64,000 nucleotides of DNA from Bradyrhizobium sp. CIAT3101 (GTDB lineage: Bacteria > Pseudomonadota > Alphaproteobacteria > Rhizobiales > Xanthobacteraceae). The DNA lies in contig NZ_CP121634.1 in NCBI RefSeq assembly GCF_029714945.1, positions 3,555,001 through 3,619,000 of the forward strand, given 5' to 3'. The position numbers and the translations under genes were made by a program. Shown here piece after piece: positions 1 to 8,046 of this stretch. The notes under the pieces are model-generated. The model saw nothing but the letters and a program-made list of their open reading frames with translations, was not told the origin of the DNA and searched no databases. How positions within the stretch are numbered: position 1 is the stretch's first letter; each line of letters begins with the position of its first letter.

Positions 1-30
1 CTTGTCGGCAAGCGATATGCTGTCGGCCAT
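1..30 (-). CDS. 5' end of an unidentified gene running off the left edge
   Basis: An ATG on the minus strand at position 30 opens a frame reading MADSISLADK to the window edge. A purine-rich GGGGTG lies a few bases upstream and could serve as ribosome-binding site. Ten codons are too few to identify a family, so only the start is proposed. Confidence 0.3.
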   Translation of the reverse strand, partial: MADSISLADK

Positions 31-147
31 ATTTCACCCCATGAGTCTCGTGAGCCCCGATTTGGGATCGGATGACCGATACGGCAAGCCCGGCATCCAT
101 CCGCGTGACAGCGGCGGAGCGACGGGCATCGGCCGCGGTCCTCTCGT

Positions 148-513
148 TCATGCGCGTGACACGTGAGCAGAGACGCACTGCCAACGTCCGTCCCGGAACT
201 GCCAATCGTCCGTGTACCGGCCTGCACCTTCGCTGCCGTCCGGCTTACGATAGCTGGTGCGCGCGTGAATGATGGCAAAGTCGCCGAGCACGCGGATGAT
301 CACGTCGTGCTCGCGAATGTCGCGTACCGTCGAGCCGCGGCCGATCTGCACCAGGAATGCCGACCGGTCGATCAGTGTGCCGTCCGGGTTGGTGTTGCGA
401 AAGTCAACGGCGAGATTGGCGTCGAACCAGGCGACATCGGCCTCGTCAACGGCGCGGACATAGTTGCGATTGAGATCCGCCAAAGCGGCCTCGGCTGTCT
501 TGTTGTCGGGCAT
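148..513 (-). CDS. NTF2-like / SnoaL-like small protein
   Basis: The 121-residue product has the length and layout of the SnoaL/DUF4440 branch of the NTF2-like fold. An N-terminal helix contains 'LNRNYVRAVDEADVAWFDA', followed by a strand-rich C-terminal half with a 'YTDDWQFRDGRWQCVSAH' ending that is typical of the family. Such proteins are cytoplasmic cone-shaped barrels that either bind or isomerise small hydrophobic molecules; many have no known substrate. No signal peptide is visible. It stands alone, with about 115 bases to the next minus-strand gene. The family is fairly sure; the substrate cannot be inferred. Confidence 0.8.
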   Translation of the reverse strand: MPDNKTAEAALADLNRNYVRAVDEADVAWFDANLAVDFRNTNPDGTLIDRSAFLVQIGRGSTVRDIREHDVIIRVLGDFAIIHARTSYRKPDGSEGAGRYTDDWQFRDGRWQCVSAHVSRA

Positions 514-628
514 CTGTGTTCACCTCTTCGCATGCTCGCATCGATTACCGCGATTGTCCGGAGCCTAGCGCAATGGGCCGATCTGATGGTTCGGTGTCGA
601 CCGAAGGATGCTCACTCGGCCACAGCAT

Positions 629-1150
629 TTAGTCCTGGTCGTGGCTGCACGCGGTTGTCACGTCGCTTACCGTTACGCCCACCACTTTCGTGCCCTCCAG
701 CTCACGGACGATACGTTGGTCCGGCCCCACAATGCCGAGATCGAACTCGTGCTCCGGCGTGACCAAAATCATGCGCTGGCCGATGATCACGAGCACCGTC
801 ATGTCGTTGTGCTCGCCTTCGACGGCCCAGGTGCGGATATCGGTGGCGTAAGGCTCCTTGCGCCAGGCGTTGGGAGAGCCCGGGTCGCAGCGGATCTCGA
901 CGCCGTCGTCCGACGTGGTCACGACCAGCTTCGAGCGGCTCGGCTTCCAGCGCTCGTCGAGGAGCTCGTTGACGAGCCAGAGGCAGGCGAATTCCTTACA
1001 TTCGGCAGGCCGGTCGGCGTAGATCGCGCAACCGCGGCCGGGCTTGCAGTGCGCGCACCAGTTGCCGGCCGGCTTGGCAAGCGCCTCGATCGCCATGACC
1101 TTGCAGCAGAGCGTGCAGTCGCCGCACTGACGTTCGCCCGCCGAGGTCAT
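629..1150 (-). CDS. YkgJ-like cysteine cluster protein
   Basis: The 173-residue protein has its cysteines packed in the first 56 residues: Cys9, 12, 15, 16, 32, 35, 41, 51 and 56, with the opening motif CGDCTLCCK. This is the signature of the YkgJ/Fli-B family of putative zinc- or iron-cluster-binding proteins. The C-terminal two thirds lacks cysteines until near the end and looks like an alpha/beta domain. The ATG overlaps by four bases (ATGA) the stop of a short upstream frame on the same strand, so translational coupling is possible. No enzymatic role has been established for the family that I can name with confidence. Confidence 0.8.
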   Translation of the reverse strand: MTSAGERQCGDCTLCCKVMAIEALAKPAGNWCAHCKPGRGCAIYADRPAECKEFACLWLVNELLDERWKPSRSKLVVTTSDDGVEIRCDPGSPNAWRKEPYATDIRTWAVEGEHNDMTVLVIIGQRMILVTPEHEFDLGIVGPDQRIVRELEGTKVVGVTVSDVTTACSHDQD

Positions 1151-1457
1151 TCATGCATCCCTGGTACGCCCGACCGCGCGCAATCTAGGCGAGATGACCG
1201 CAAAAGTCCGCCGTTCCGGCCCAAAAGCGCGCTGAAGGGGCCAAAGCGCGCCAAAAGTGCGGGGTTGAGCATCCCGGCCTTGTTCACCCTGTCGCCAATG
1301 CCATGCATCAAAGCCATGGTGATTTGGCCGCTTCTGGCGTAAAGAGCCTCCAAATCAAAATCATCATGGGTGTGACCGGGCCTTCTGCAGTGACTGCAGC
1401 GTCGGGCCCCTCGGCTTTCCGTTCCGCGCCCCCGGACCAACCAAGGTTTTCCATTCC
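1151..1457. other. gene-poor stretch, possible short coupled ORF on the minus strand
   Basis: No convincing gene lies between the YkgJ-like gene and the helicase. One minus-strand frame ending at 1147 (stop overlapping the next start as ATGA) reads sensibly for about 35 codons from a possible ATG near 1317 ('MALMHGIGDRVNKAGML') but then becomes low quality. The stretch also holds repeated CCAAAAG/CCAAAG words around 1198-1260. The helicase promoter must lie here, but no strong -35/-10 pair stands out. Confidence 0.3.
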
Positions 1458-3467
1458 GTGTCCTTTCCGGCCCTGACCCCGCCGCTCGCCCGTGCCTTGG
1501 CTGAGCGCAATTACGATTCCCCGACCCCCGTTCAGCTCGCCGTGCTCGGCGAAGATGCGGTTGACCGCGACCTCCTGGTGTCGGCCCAGACCGGCTCGGG
1601 CAAGACCGTCGCTTACGGTTTGGCCATGGCCAAGGATTTGCTCGATGGTGCCGAGCAGTTCGAGCAGGCGGGAGCACCCCTGGCTTTGATCGTCGCGCCG
1701 ACGCGCGAGCTCGCCTTGCAGGTCCAGCGCGAGCTGACATGGCTCTATGCGCAAGCGCGCGCGCGCGTCGTCTCCTGCGTCGGCGGCATGGACCCGCGCC
1801 GCGAGCAGCGCGAGCTAGCCGCGGGCGCCCATATCGTCGTCGGCACGCCCGGCCGCCTGTGCGATCATTTGCGTCGCGGCCGGCTCGACATCTCCGAATT
1901 GAAGGTCGTCGTTCTCGACGAGGCCGACGAGATGCTCAATCTCGGCTTTCGCGAGGACATGGAGTTCATCCTCGAGACCACGCCGGAGACGCGCCGCACG
2001 CTGCTGTTCTCGGCGACGTTCCCGCGCGGCATCGTGGCACTGGCAAAACAGTATCAGCAGGACGCGTTCCGGATCGAGGTCGCCGGCGACGAAGGCGGTC
2101 ACGCCGACATCGAGTATCGCGCCATCCGCGTCGCTCCCGGCGATGTCGAGCATGCGGCCGTCAACGTGCTGCGCTTCTACGAGGCGCCGAGCGCGCTGGT
2201 GTTCTGCAACACGCGCGATGCCGTCAGGCACTTGCAGGCGGCGCTGCTGGAGCGCGGTTTCTCCGTGGTCGCTCTGTCAGGCGAGTTGACGCAGAACGAG
2301 CGCACTCTGGCGCTCCAGTCGCTCCGGGACGGGCGCGCCCGCGTTTGCGTCGCGACCGACGTTGCCGCTCGCGGCATCGATCTGCCGAGCCTCGACCTCG
2401 TCATTCATGCCGACCTGCCGAACGACCCCGAGGTGATGCAGCATCGCTCCGGCCGAACCGGGCGCGCGGGCCGCAAGGGGACAAGCGTCCTCCTGGTGCC
2501 GCCTGCGCGACGGCGTCGCGCCGAGCTGCTGCTCAATCTCTCGGGCACCGACGCGGTCTGGGGTACGGCGCCGCAGGCGGATGAGATCCGCAAGCTCGAT
2601 CATGAGCGCATGAAGGACGTCTTGTTCACCGAGGAGACGACCGCCGATGATCTCGAGCTCGCGAAGGCCCTGCTGGCCGAGCGGTCGGCCGAGGATATCG
2701 CCGCAGCGCTGGCGCGGCTCTATCGGGCGCGACTGCCGTCGCCTGAAGACATCATCGATCCCGGTGAGCGAAGCAGCCGGCCGCGCGACGAGCGTCATCG
2801 TGACGATCGCACATCGCGCGACGATCGAAGGCCGCGTGACGACGACCGGTCCGAGAGGCCTCGCGCCAAATCGGGGAAAAAGCATGTGATGGCGGAGCCC
2901 ACGGTCTGGTTCCGCGCCGCCATCGGCCGCCGCAAGAATGCAGAAGCGCGCTGGCTGTTGCCGATGATCTGCCGCCGTGGCGGCATCGACAAGCGCGACA
3001 TCGGCGCGATCAAGATCTCGGACACCACCACCGAGTTCGAGATCTCCGAGCGTGTCGCCGAGTCCTTCGCCGCCAAGGTCAAGCGTCCGGACAAGGAAGA
3101 CAGCATCCGCATCGAGCCGATGACGGGCGCGCCGCAAGAGCAGGCGCCTGCGGAGAAGCGCTCACGCGCTCCGCAGCGCGATGAAGGGGACGACGATCAT
3201 GTTGTCCGCCGCAGTGACGATCCCTGGAATGCGAAGGGGCCGAAGCCTCACGACAGGCCGCGCGGAAAGCCGGAAGCCAGGCACCAGGGTAAGCCGCAGG
3301 CCAAGCCCCACGGTAAGCCTCACGACGGCGACCAATTCGGCAAGCCGGCGTTTGGGAAGAAGAACAAGAAATTCGGAAACAAATCGGGTGACGCCAAATA
3401 TGCGCCGTCCGTCACCGAATGGCCGGGTGCTGCCGGGAAGAAGAACAAGAAGAAGCACCGCGGCTGA
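1458..3467 (+). CDS. DEAD-box ATP-dependent RNA helicase with DbpA-type RNA-binding domain
   Basis: This 669-residue helicase unwinds or remodels RNA using ATP; relatives act in ribosome assembly, cold response and mRNA decay. Visible motifs run in order: a Q motif (about 19-26), Walker A AQTGSGKT (43-50), PTREL (81-85), DEAD (154-157), SAT (185-187), and HRSGRTGR (329-336). Residues of about 485-560 resemble the DbpA/CsdA RNA-binding domain. The segment before it and the C-terminal 100 residues are charged and repetitive (Arg/Asp, then Lys/Gly/His/Pro), as expected of disordered RNA-contacting tails. The start is a GTG with no good Shine-Dalgarno, but the Q motif begins at once, so little can be missing. 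Confidence 0.95.
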   Translation: MSFPALTPPLARALAERNYDSPTPVQLAVLGEDAVDRDLLVSAQTGSGKTVAYGLAMAKDLLDGAEQFEQAGAPLALIVAPTRELALQVQRELTWLYAQARARVVSCVGGMDPRREQRELAAGAHIVVGTPGRLCDHLRRGRLDISELKVVVLDEADEMLNLGFREDMEFILETTPETRRTLLFSATFPRGIVALAKQYQQDAFRIEVAGDEGGHADIEYRAIRVAPGDVEHAAVNVLRFYEAPSALVFCNTRDAVRHLQAALLERGFSVVALSGELTQNERTLALQSLRDGRARVCVATDVAARGIDLPSLDLVIHADLPNDPEVMQHRSGRTGRAGRKGTSVLLVPPARRRRAELLLNLSGTDAVWGTAPQADEIRKLDHERMKDVLFTEETTADDLELAKALLAERSAEDIAAALARLYRARLPSPEDIIDPGERSSRPRDERHRDDRTSRDDRRPRDDDRSERPRAKSGKKHVMAEPTVWFRAAIGRRKNAEARWLLPMICRRGGIDKRDIGAIKISDTTTEFEISERVAESFAAKVKRPDKEDSIRIEPMTGAPQEQAPAEKRSRAPQRDEGDDDHVVRRSDDPWNAKGPKPHDRPRGKPEARHQGKPQAKPHGKPHDGDQFGKPAFGKKNKKFGNKSGDAKYAPSVTEWPGAAGKKNKKKHRG

Positions 3468-3545
3468 GCGGCCGACCGTCAGCGCAGACAGCGATGATGC
3501 CGCCGGGTTGCACCGGCGACATCATCTGAAAAGCAAAGTGTGAGC

Positions 3546-3877
3546 TCAGCGACCTCCGCCGCCACCACCACCACCACCACCGCCGCCACCGCCACCGCCG
3601 CCGCCACCACCGCCCCCGCCACCTCCGCCGGCGTTATTCATCGCGGAGCTGTAACGCGAATCGATCTGCTTCATGTAGGTCGGCGACGTATCGCGGTTGC
3701 GGCGGGTGATGGGGGCGGTGCGGGGGGCTGCGGTTGGAGGTTGATGACGCCGCAGCTTTCGAAGAAGGGAACGTCGCAGCGATAGGTGCGGAGCTGCAGC
3801 GCGTTGGCGCTGGTTGCGGTGAACGCGGTCGTCGCCGCGAGTGCAATCAACGCCACGCCAGGCAATGTGAGTTTCAT
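3546..3877 (-). pseudogene. secreted poly-glycine-tailed protein, frameshifted
   Basis: An ATG at 3877 opens a protein with a clear Sec signal peptide (MKLTLPGVALIALAATTA...ANA), then LQLRTYRCDVPFFESCGVINLQPQ. In this frame it stops at 3671. Dropping one base from the C-run near 3705-3712 joins it to another frame that continues ITRRNRDTSPTYMKQIDSRY, then SSAMNNA, 26 consecutive glycines and a final Arg before a stop at 3546. The downstream frame therefore looks like the true C-terminus, and the gene is either a real one-base frameshift, a homopolymer sequencing error, or slippage-dependent. The glycine run is encoded by mixed GGT/GGC/GGA codons. Function is unknown; two cysteines near residues 34 and 42 could form a disulfide after export. 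Confidence 0.6.
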
Positions 3878-4003
3878 GGGAGTTCTCCAGCCTCTGTTCG
3901 GCGAGACCGGAACGGCTCGCACAGGTCTTCGACGACGGCTGGTGGAAATCGGTTCGGGGATCGGCTTCACGCCCGCGTGAGGCCGACTGCGCGGAGAGGG
4001 CGG

Positions 4004-4507
4004 CTATTGGGCGAGCTCGCGTAGCATGTAGGTCGCGCCCGCGCCGTAGGACGAGAGTTTGTCGCGCAGCGCCGCATCCGGCACGACGCCTCGGAAGCCG
4101 AGATGCTCCCACAGCGGTCGCGTGGTGTAGACCGAGACCAGCGCAAGCGTCGTGATGCCTGATGATCGCGCGAGCTGTTCGATCTCCGCGACATAAGCGC
4201 GCGTCGTGCCGCCGCGGAAGTCGGGCAGCACGGCGACATCGTGCACATAGAGACAGTCTGCAGCATCGGGCAATCGCTCGAGGAATCCGTCGAGCGGTGG
4301 AATCTGTTGCCGCATCCAGGGATGCGCGAGGCCGTAGCCTGCGATCTCGTCGCCTGCAGCGAGCACGCAACAGCCATCCGGATAAAGCCGCATCTTTTCC
4401 GCGAACACGTCCGGGCGCTCGGAGAGATCGGGATGAATGCGCGCTGCGATCGCGCTGATCGCGGCGAGGTCGCCGGCGTGCGCGCGGCGCCAGTGCGGCT
4501 TGCTCAT
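4004..4507 (-). CDS. GNAT family N-acetyltransferase
   Basis: The 167-residue protein has GNAT features: an N-terminal 'RRAHAGDLAAISAIAARIHP' start, a central beta strand 'YVHDVAVLPDFRGGTTRAYV' carrying a shortened acetyl-CoA loop, and a late 'PLWEHLGFRGV' motif, where the Leu-Gly-Phe turn is characteristic. It should transfer an acetyl group from acetyl-CoA to a small amine or protein terminus; the substrate is not evident. The pyrophosphate loop reads RGGTTR rather than the commoner R/Q-x-x-G-x-G/A, a modest departure. It is transcribed alone, divergently from the next gene. Confidence 0.88.
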   Translation of the reverse strand: MSKPHWRRAHAGDLAAISAIAARIHPDLSERPDVFAEKMRLYPDGCCVLAAGDEIAGYGLAHPWMRQQIPPLDGFLERLPDAADCLYVHDVAVLPDFRGGTTRAYVAEIEQLARSSGITTLALVSVYTTRPLWEHLGFRGVVPDAALRDKLSSYGAGATYMLRELAQ

Positions 4508-4650
4508 CTTGCTTGTTCCGTATCAACCATCGCGATTTATTCCGCCGCGCTGATGTGCGCAGCCAAAAATATCTTTGCTGCCGTCTCAGGAATATGAGTT
4601 GTCGCGCGGCGTCCTACCTCGTGCAAGCCAATTGCATGACAGGAGAGACC

Positions 4651-5040
4651 ATGACGACATCCTCGATCCGCTTCGCGCTCACGCTCGCCGCAACGCTCGC
4701 GATGACCTCGGCCGCCTTCGCGGCGCCGCCGACCAAGACCGGCAAGACCGACAAGGGCAACGTGCTCACCGACGCCAAGGGCATGTCGCTCTATACCTTC
4801 GACAAGGACATGGACGGCAAGTCGGCCTGCAACGGCCCGTGTGCGACAAACTGGCCGGCGCTGAAGGCCGAGGCCAGCGACGCCGCCGGCGACGGCTATA
4901 CCATCATCACCCGCGACGATGGCTCCAAGCAGTGGGCCCACAAGGGCAAGCCGCTCTACACCTTCGCCAAGGACACCAAGCCCGGTGATGTCACCGGCGA
5001 CGGCTTCCTGAACGGCGCCTGGCATCTGGCGATGCCGTAA
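4651..5040 (+). CDS. secreted COG4315-type repeat protein (YxFxxD motif)
   Basis: The product is 129 residues from an ATG preceded by AGGAGAGA at 4641-4648. It has a signal peptide ending around AFAAP, then two copies of the Tyr-x-Phe-x-x-Asp motif (SLYTFDKDMDG and PLYTFAKDTKPG) typical of COG4315 proteins, and one Cys pair (CNGPC) between them. Family members are periplasmic or lipid-anchored and poorly characterised. It stands alone and its cut N-terminus supports this start rather than the longer frame from 4513. Confidence 0.85.
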   Translation: MTTSSIRFALTLAATLAMTSAAFAAPPTKTGKTDKGNVLTDAKGMSLYTFDKDMDGKSACNGPCATNWPALKAEASDAAGDGYTIITRDDGSKQWAHKGKPLYTFAKDTKPGDVTGDGFLNGAWHLAMP

Positions 5041-5100
5041 GCGATCTCGAAGACGCGCGGGGCGGGTTGTACCATGCAGCCTGTCCTCGCATCGCGGGTT

Positions 5101-5529
5101 TTACGCAGGCGGTGCCGGCACCAGACCGTAGCGCAGCATCGTCTCTTTCATCCTTGTGGGATCGGGTGGCGCGCCGGCCGACAGCAGCGCGGCCATCTCC
5201 TTAAAATATTGCGGGCCCAACACCCCGGGGCTCAAGATGCACAGGCAAGTCGCCGGCTCCGTGGAGCGGTTGGTAAAGCCGTGCACGATGCCGCGCTTGA
5301 TGAAGACCGATTCTCCGGGGGCAAGGTTGTTCTGCTTGCCGTCGATCGTCCAGGTCGAGACGCCGGACAGCCCGTAGATCGTTTCGTCCCAGCGGTCGTG
5401 ATAATGCGGGATCGGCATCCGCGCATTCGGTTGCAACGTCATTTCGAAGATGTCGACGCTGCCGCCGGTGTCATCCTTGCTGTGCAGGAAGCGGAGCGCG
5501 AGCGCGCCGAAATTGATGATGTCGGACAT
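5101..5529 (-). CDS. cupin domain protein
   Basis: The 142-residue protein is a single cupin barrel. The first metal motif reads PHYHDRWDETIYGLSG, with His-x-His and a downstream Glu as metal ligands, and the second is KRGIVHGFTN, supplying the last His. Known cupins of this kind bind a divalent metal and act as dioxygenases, isomerases or sensors of small carboxylates. The start at 5529 (MSDIINF) is preferred over the longer frame to 5610 because the extra residues are arginine-rich and unlike a cupin N-terminus. The gene stands 64 bases downstream of the PAS_5 gene on the same strand, so the two may be co-transcribed. Confidence 0.85.
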   Translation of the reverse strand: MSDIINFGALALRFLHSKDDTGGSVDIFEMTLQPNARMPIPHYHDRWDETIYGLSGVSTWTIDGKQNNLAPGESVFIKRGIVHGFTNRSTEPATCLCILSPGVLGPQYFKEMAALLSAGAPPDPTRMKETMLRYGLVPAPPA

Positions 5530-5593
5530 AGTTGTTTCGTCCAGGTGAGGGGCTGCATCGAAGGTGCGGCGTTCGCTCGCGTCGAAACGAAAG

Positions 5594-6148
5594 CTACCGC
5601 AGCCCCTCATACACCATCAGCCCGCGTGCAACCTGCAATTTTCGAATGGCGCGCGGCAACAATTTCTCCGGCTGGTGCAGATAGCGCCAGGAGGTGACGG
5701 TGAACGGGCCGAGCGCGCCGCATTCGTCGTCGAACGGCGCGAGCACGCCGGTGACGCTGACCGGCGTGTGCGGGCGCGCGTTGAAAGGTAGCAGCAGCAG
5801 CTCGAGATGGGCCTTGCTGCCGTCCTCGCGCGTAGCCGTGAGACCGGCGATGGCACCTAACGTCTCGTCGGCGACGATGGTGGTGATTTCCTCGATCTCG
5901 CGGCGGCTGGCCTCGGTGAACATCGCCGCAAAGCTCTGGTCCTTGAGATCGCAGCCTGCGAGCGCACAGACGCGGGTGCCGGCAACGCGGAAGGGGAAGC
6001 CGAGCTTTGGCTCGCAGGACAGGACGAAGATGTCGCCGAGCAATTCGCGCACGGCGGCGGGATCGATATCGGCCCGGTCAGGCGCTCGCGCGCCGCCGCG
6101 CTTCTTGTCCCAATACGCGAAGAACGCGCGGCTCGATGGATGTTTCAT
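5594..6148 (-). CDS. PAS_5 domain protein
   Basis: The 184-residue protein matches the PAS_5 (PF07310) pattern common in Rhizobiales: an opening 'FFAYWDKKRGGARAPDRADI' followed by 'PAAVRELLGDIFVL' and a Gly/Thr-Arg-Val core, then a PAS-like sheet to residue ~150. Proteins of this family are cytoplasmic, with no attached output domain here, so it probably acts as a sensor partner. A ligand cannot be predicted. The reading frame is clean and the start is the first ATG. Confidence 0.85.
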   Translation of the reverse strand: MKHPSSRAFFAYWDKKRGGARAPDRADIDPAAVRELLGDIFVLSCEPKLGFPFRVAGTRVCALAGCDLKDQSFAAMFTEASRREIEEITTIVADETLGAIAGLTATREDGSKAHLELLLLPFNARPHTPVSVTGVLAPFDDECGALGPFTVTSWRYLHQPEKLLPRAIRKLQVARGLMVYEGLR

Positions 6149-6297
6149 GACTGACGCTCACCCCTCGGCGCAACCTCATGGGACAAATCTGTCCCGCTTC
6201 AGTGCACCTGAGATCCCTGTGTTGTTGTGCAGGAGGGGAATTGCAGCGTCCATGCCGTGGGAGCGTTTTTGGCCTCGTGCGGGCCGTCTTTGCGTCG

Positions 6298-6313
6298 TTA
6301 ACGTTAAATTAAC
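6298..6313 (+). promoter_or_regulatory. CtrA-binding site (TTAA-N7-TTAAC)
   Basis: The sequence TTAACGTTAAATTAAC is TTAA, seven bases, then TTAAC: an exact match to the full CtrA consensus of alphaproteobacteria. It sits in a gene-free stretch about 180 bases upstream of an intrinsic terminator. CtrA is the master cell-cycle regulator and often binds over the -35 region of the promoter it controls. A TATGCG-like -10 follows at 6314. Function is inferred from the match alone. Confidence 0.55.
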
Positions 6314-6319
6314 TATGCG

Positions 6320-6527
6320 CTTTCGCTCGGCCGCGCGGCTGCTAAGGTCATCGCGGTCGCAAGCTTCGCCGCTTTCATCCAGGTTCTCGGCGAGGCCTGT
6401 ACACGGGCGTCAAACAGTTTGGTCACTGGCCGCGGGGAGGGGTGGGGATACGCCTTGTTCCTCTGCAGTGTCAGGAAGATCGACACGGACAGGCAGGGCT
6501 TTCCCAGGGCCCTGCCTTTTCCTTTTG
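6320..6527 (+). ncRNA. candidate small RNA ending in an intrinsic terminator
   Basis: Between the CtrA box and the terminator the sequence can fold into several hairpins. CACTG (about 6424-6428) pairs with CAGTG (about 6465-6469) around a G-rich arm facing a CCTTGTTCCTCT arm. GTGTC pairs with GACAC just downstream. The final stem is the terminator. No conserved family (6S, SRP, RNase P, tmRNA) was recognised from sequence landmarks. The 5' end is a guess based on the CtrA box; the 3' end is set by the terminator. Confidence 0.3.
6492..6527 (+). terminator. rho-independent terminator
   Basis: GGCAGGGC (6492-6499) pairs perfectly with GCCCTGCC (6509-6516), leaving a short loop, and is followed at once by TTTTCCTTTT. 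This is the clearest sign that a transcript reads rightward through 6.3-6.5 kb. Confidence 0.75.
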
Positions 6528-6600
6528 TGCACTTGCGCAAGGCCGGTAAAGGCGACTATCTCCAAGTTCTTGCTTCGATCGCGCCTGAAAGCGAACCGCC

Positions 6601-7410
6601 TTGGATTCCCCGCTAGAACCACCGTCAGACCAGCCGGTCGTCGCCGAAGAGGCCCCGCGCGAGCCGATCCTGACGCTGCCGTGGCCGCTGACGGCCTATG
6701 TCGTCCTGCTGGCGGTGATCCATCTGCGGGTGTTGCTGCCGCCGGAGCTGGAGAACTGGACCATCGACGTGTTCGGCTTCATCCCGAAGCGCTACGATTC
6801 CTCGCTGGTCAATTTGCAATTCGAGGGCGGCGCCGGTGCCAAGGTGTGGACCTTCGTCACCTATTCGCTGCTGCATGCCAATCTCACCCATCTCGCCTTC
6901 AACGTGCTGTGGCTGCTGCCGTTCGGCAGTGCGCTGGCGCGGCGCTTTGGCGCGGTGCGCTTCTTCGTGTTCCTTTCGGTGACGGCGGCTGCCGGCGCGC
7001 TCGCCCATCTCGTCACCCATGAGCACGCGGTGGTGCCGATGATCGGCGCCTCGGCCTCTGTGTCGGGCGCGATGGCGGCGGCGATCCGGTTCGCCTTTGT
7101 GCGCGGCAGCTTCCTGTCGTTCAGCCGTTCGGACGCCGATACCGCCGCCAAGGTTCCGGCGCTGCCGCTGTTGCAGGCACTGCGCGACCGGCGGATCGTC
7201 GGTTTCCTGAGCGTTTGGTTCGTGATGAACATCGTCTTCGGCGTCGGCGCCATCGGTGTCGAAAGCGACAGCGCGGGTGTCGCTTGGGAAGCGCATATCG
7301 GTGGCTTCTTCGCAGGGCTGTTGCTGTTCGCGCTGTTCGATCCCGTGCCGCGCGTGCGAAACGATGATGCTGCGGATGCGTCATCACAGGACATTTCGGA
7401 CGGTATTTGA
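6601..7410 (+). CDS. rhomboid-family intramembrane serine protease
   Basis: The 269-residue integral membrane protein cleaves membrane-anchored substrates inside the bilayer. The serine motif is GASASVSG, giving catalytic Ser151, and the partner His lies in WEAHIGG (His232). The supporting HANLTHLAFN motif (92-101) is also present, with the His and Asn expected for oxyanion stabilisation. About six hydrophobic helices are visible. The start is TTG; an in-frame stop 15 bases upstream excludes a longer form, although no clear Shine-Dalgarno is seen. The second position after the serine is Ala rather than the commoner Gly. Substrates are unknown. Confidence 0.9.
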   Translation: MDSPLEPPSDQPVVAEEAPREPILTLPWPLTAYVVLLAVIHLRVLLPPELENWTIDVFGFIPKRYDSSLVNLQFEGGAGAKVWTFVTYSLLHANLTHLAFNVLWLLPFGSALARRFGAVRFFVFLSVTAAAGALAHLVTHEHAVVPMIGASASVSGAMAAAIRFAFVRGSFLSFSRSDADTAAKVPALPLLQALRDRRIVGFLSVWFVMNIVFGVGAIGVESDSAGVAWEAHIGGFFAGLLLFALFDPVPRVRNDDAADASSQDISDGI

Positions 7411-7598
7411 CGCGGCGCTTGCGGCGCGGCCCGAATTCATCCATCATTCGCTGGAAGAATGTTCCGAAGCAGCAAGCTCATAGAAGCTGCGCTTCGCAAA
7501 GTGCCTGAACGTGAAACCGGCGCCGAAACTGTTAGTTGAAGACTCGCGAACAAGTCCAAACCGCGCCAAGCGGACGGATTCGATTCAGGGAGGCGACA

Positions 7599-8027
7599 AT
7601 GACAATACGTTCCATTCTCAATACCAAGGGCCACCAGATCATGAGCGTCGAGCCCGACGCGACGCTGGCTGCCGCGGTCAAGCTGCTTGCCGAGAAGAAG
7701 ATCGGCGCGGTGCTGGTGATGAACCAGAGCCGGCTCGAGGGCATCCTGTCGGAGCGCGATATCGTCCGCGTGCTTGGCGAGCGCGGTGCGGGTGTGCTGG
7801 AGGAGCCGGTGTCTCAGGTCATGACCCGCAAGGTCGTCACCTGCAAGGAGACCGACACGGTTGCCGAACTCATGGAGATGATGACCACCGGCAAGTTCCG
7901 CCATCTGCCCGTCGTCGAAAACGGCAAGGTGGTCGGGCTGATCTCGATCGGCGACATCGTCAAGCGCCGGGTCCAGGAATACGAGTCCGAGCAGGAAGCC
8001 CTGCGCGACTACATCAAGACGGCCTGA
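7599..8027 (+). CDS. CBS-domain-pair protein
   Basis: The 142-residue protein consists of two tandem CBS domains, roughly residues 10-62 and 72-130, with typical 'GAVLVM' and 'RHLPVVENGKVVGLISIGD' segments. A CBS pair folds into one Bateman module that binds adenosyl ligands such as AMP, ATP or SAM, and usually regulates a partner. No enzyme domain is attached. The start at 7599 is supported by CAGGGAGGCG just upstream; the longer frame from 7536 would add unrelated residues. The regulated partner is not evident. Confidence 0.9.
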   Translation: MTIRSILNTKGHQIMSVEPDATLAAAVKLLAEKKIGAVLVMNQSRLEGILSERDIVRVLGERGAGVLEEPVSQVMTRKVVTCKETDTVAELMEMMTTGKFRHLPVVENGKVVGLISIGDIVKRRVQEYESEQEALRDYIKTA

Positions 8028-8046
8028 GCGGGCTTACGCGCCGGGC

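Larger units (their letters stand above)
6149..6600. other. 452-base gene-free stretch with CtrA box, structured region and terminator
   Basis: No open frame here looks like a protein. The stretch holds an exact CtrA-type site (6298-6313), a region rich in inverted repeats (about 6361-6485) and an intrinsic terminator (6492-6527) facing the plus strand, then a 73-base space to the rhomboid start. The terminator lies upstream of the rhomboid gene and downstream of a minus-strand gene, so it belongs to neither and suggests an independent short transcript. Confidence 0.6.

Noticed and set aside
6320..6527. Identification as 6S, SRP, RNase P or tmRNA
   Set aside because: None of the conserved landmarks of those RNAs is visible; only the terminator and hairpins support a transcript.
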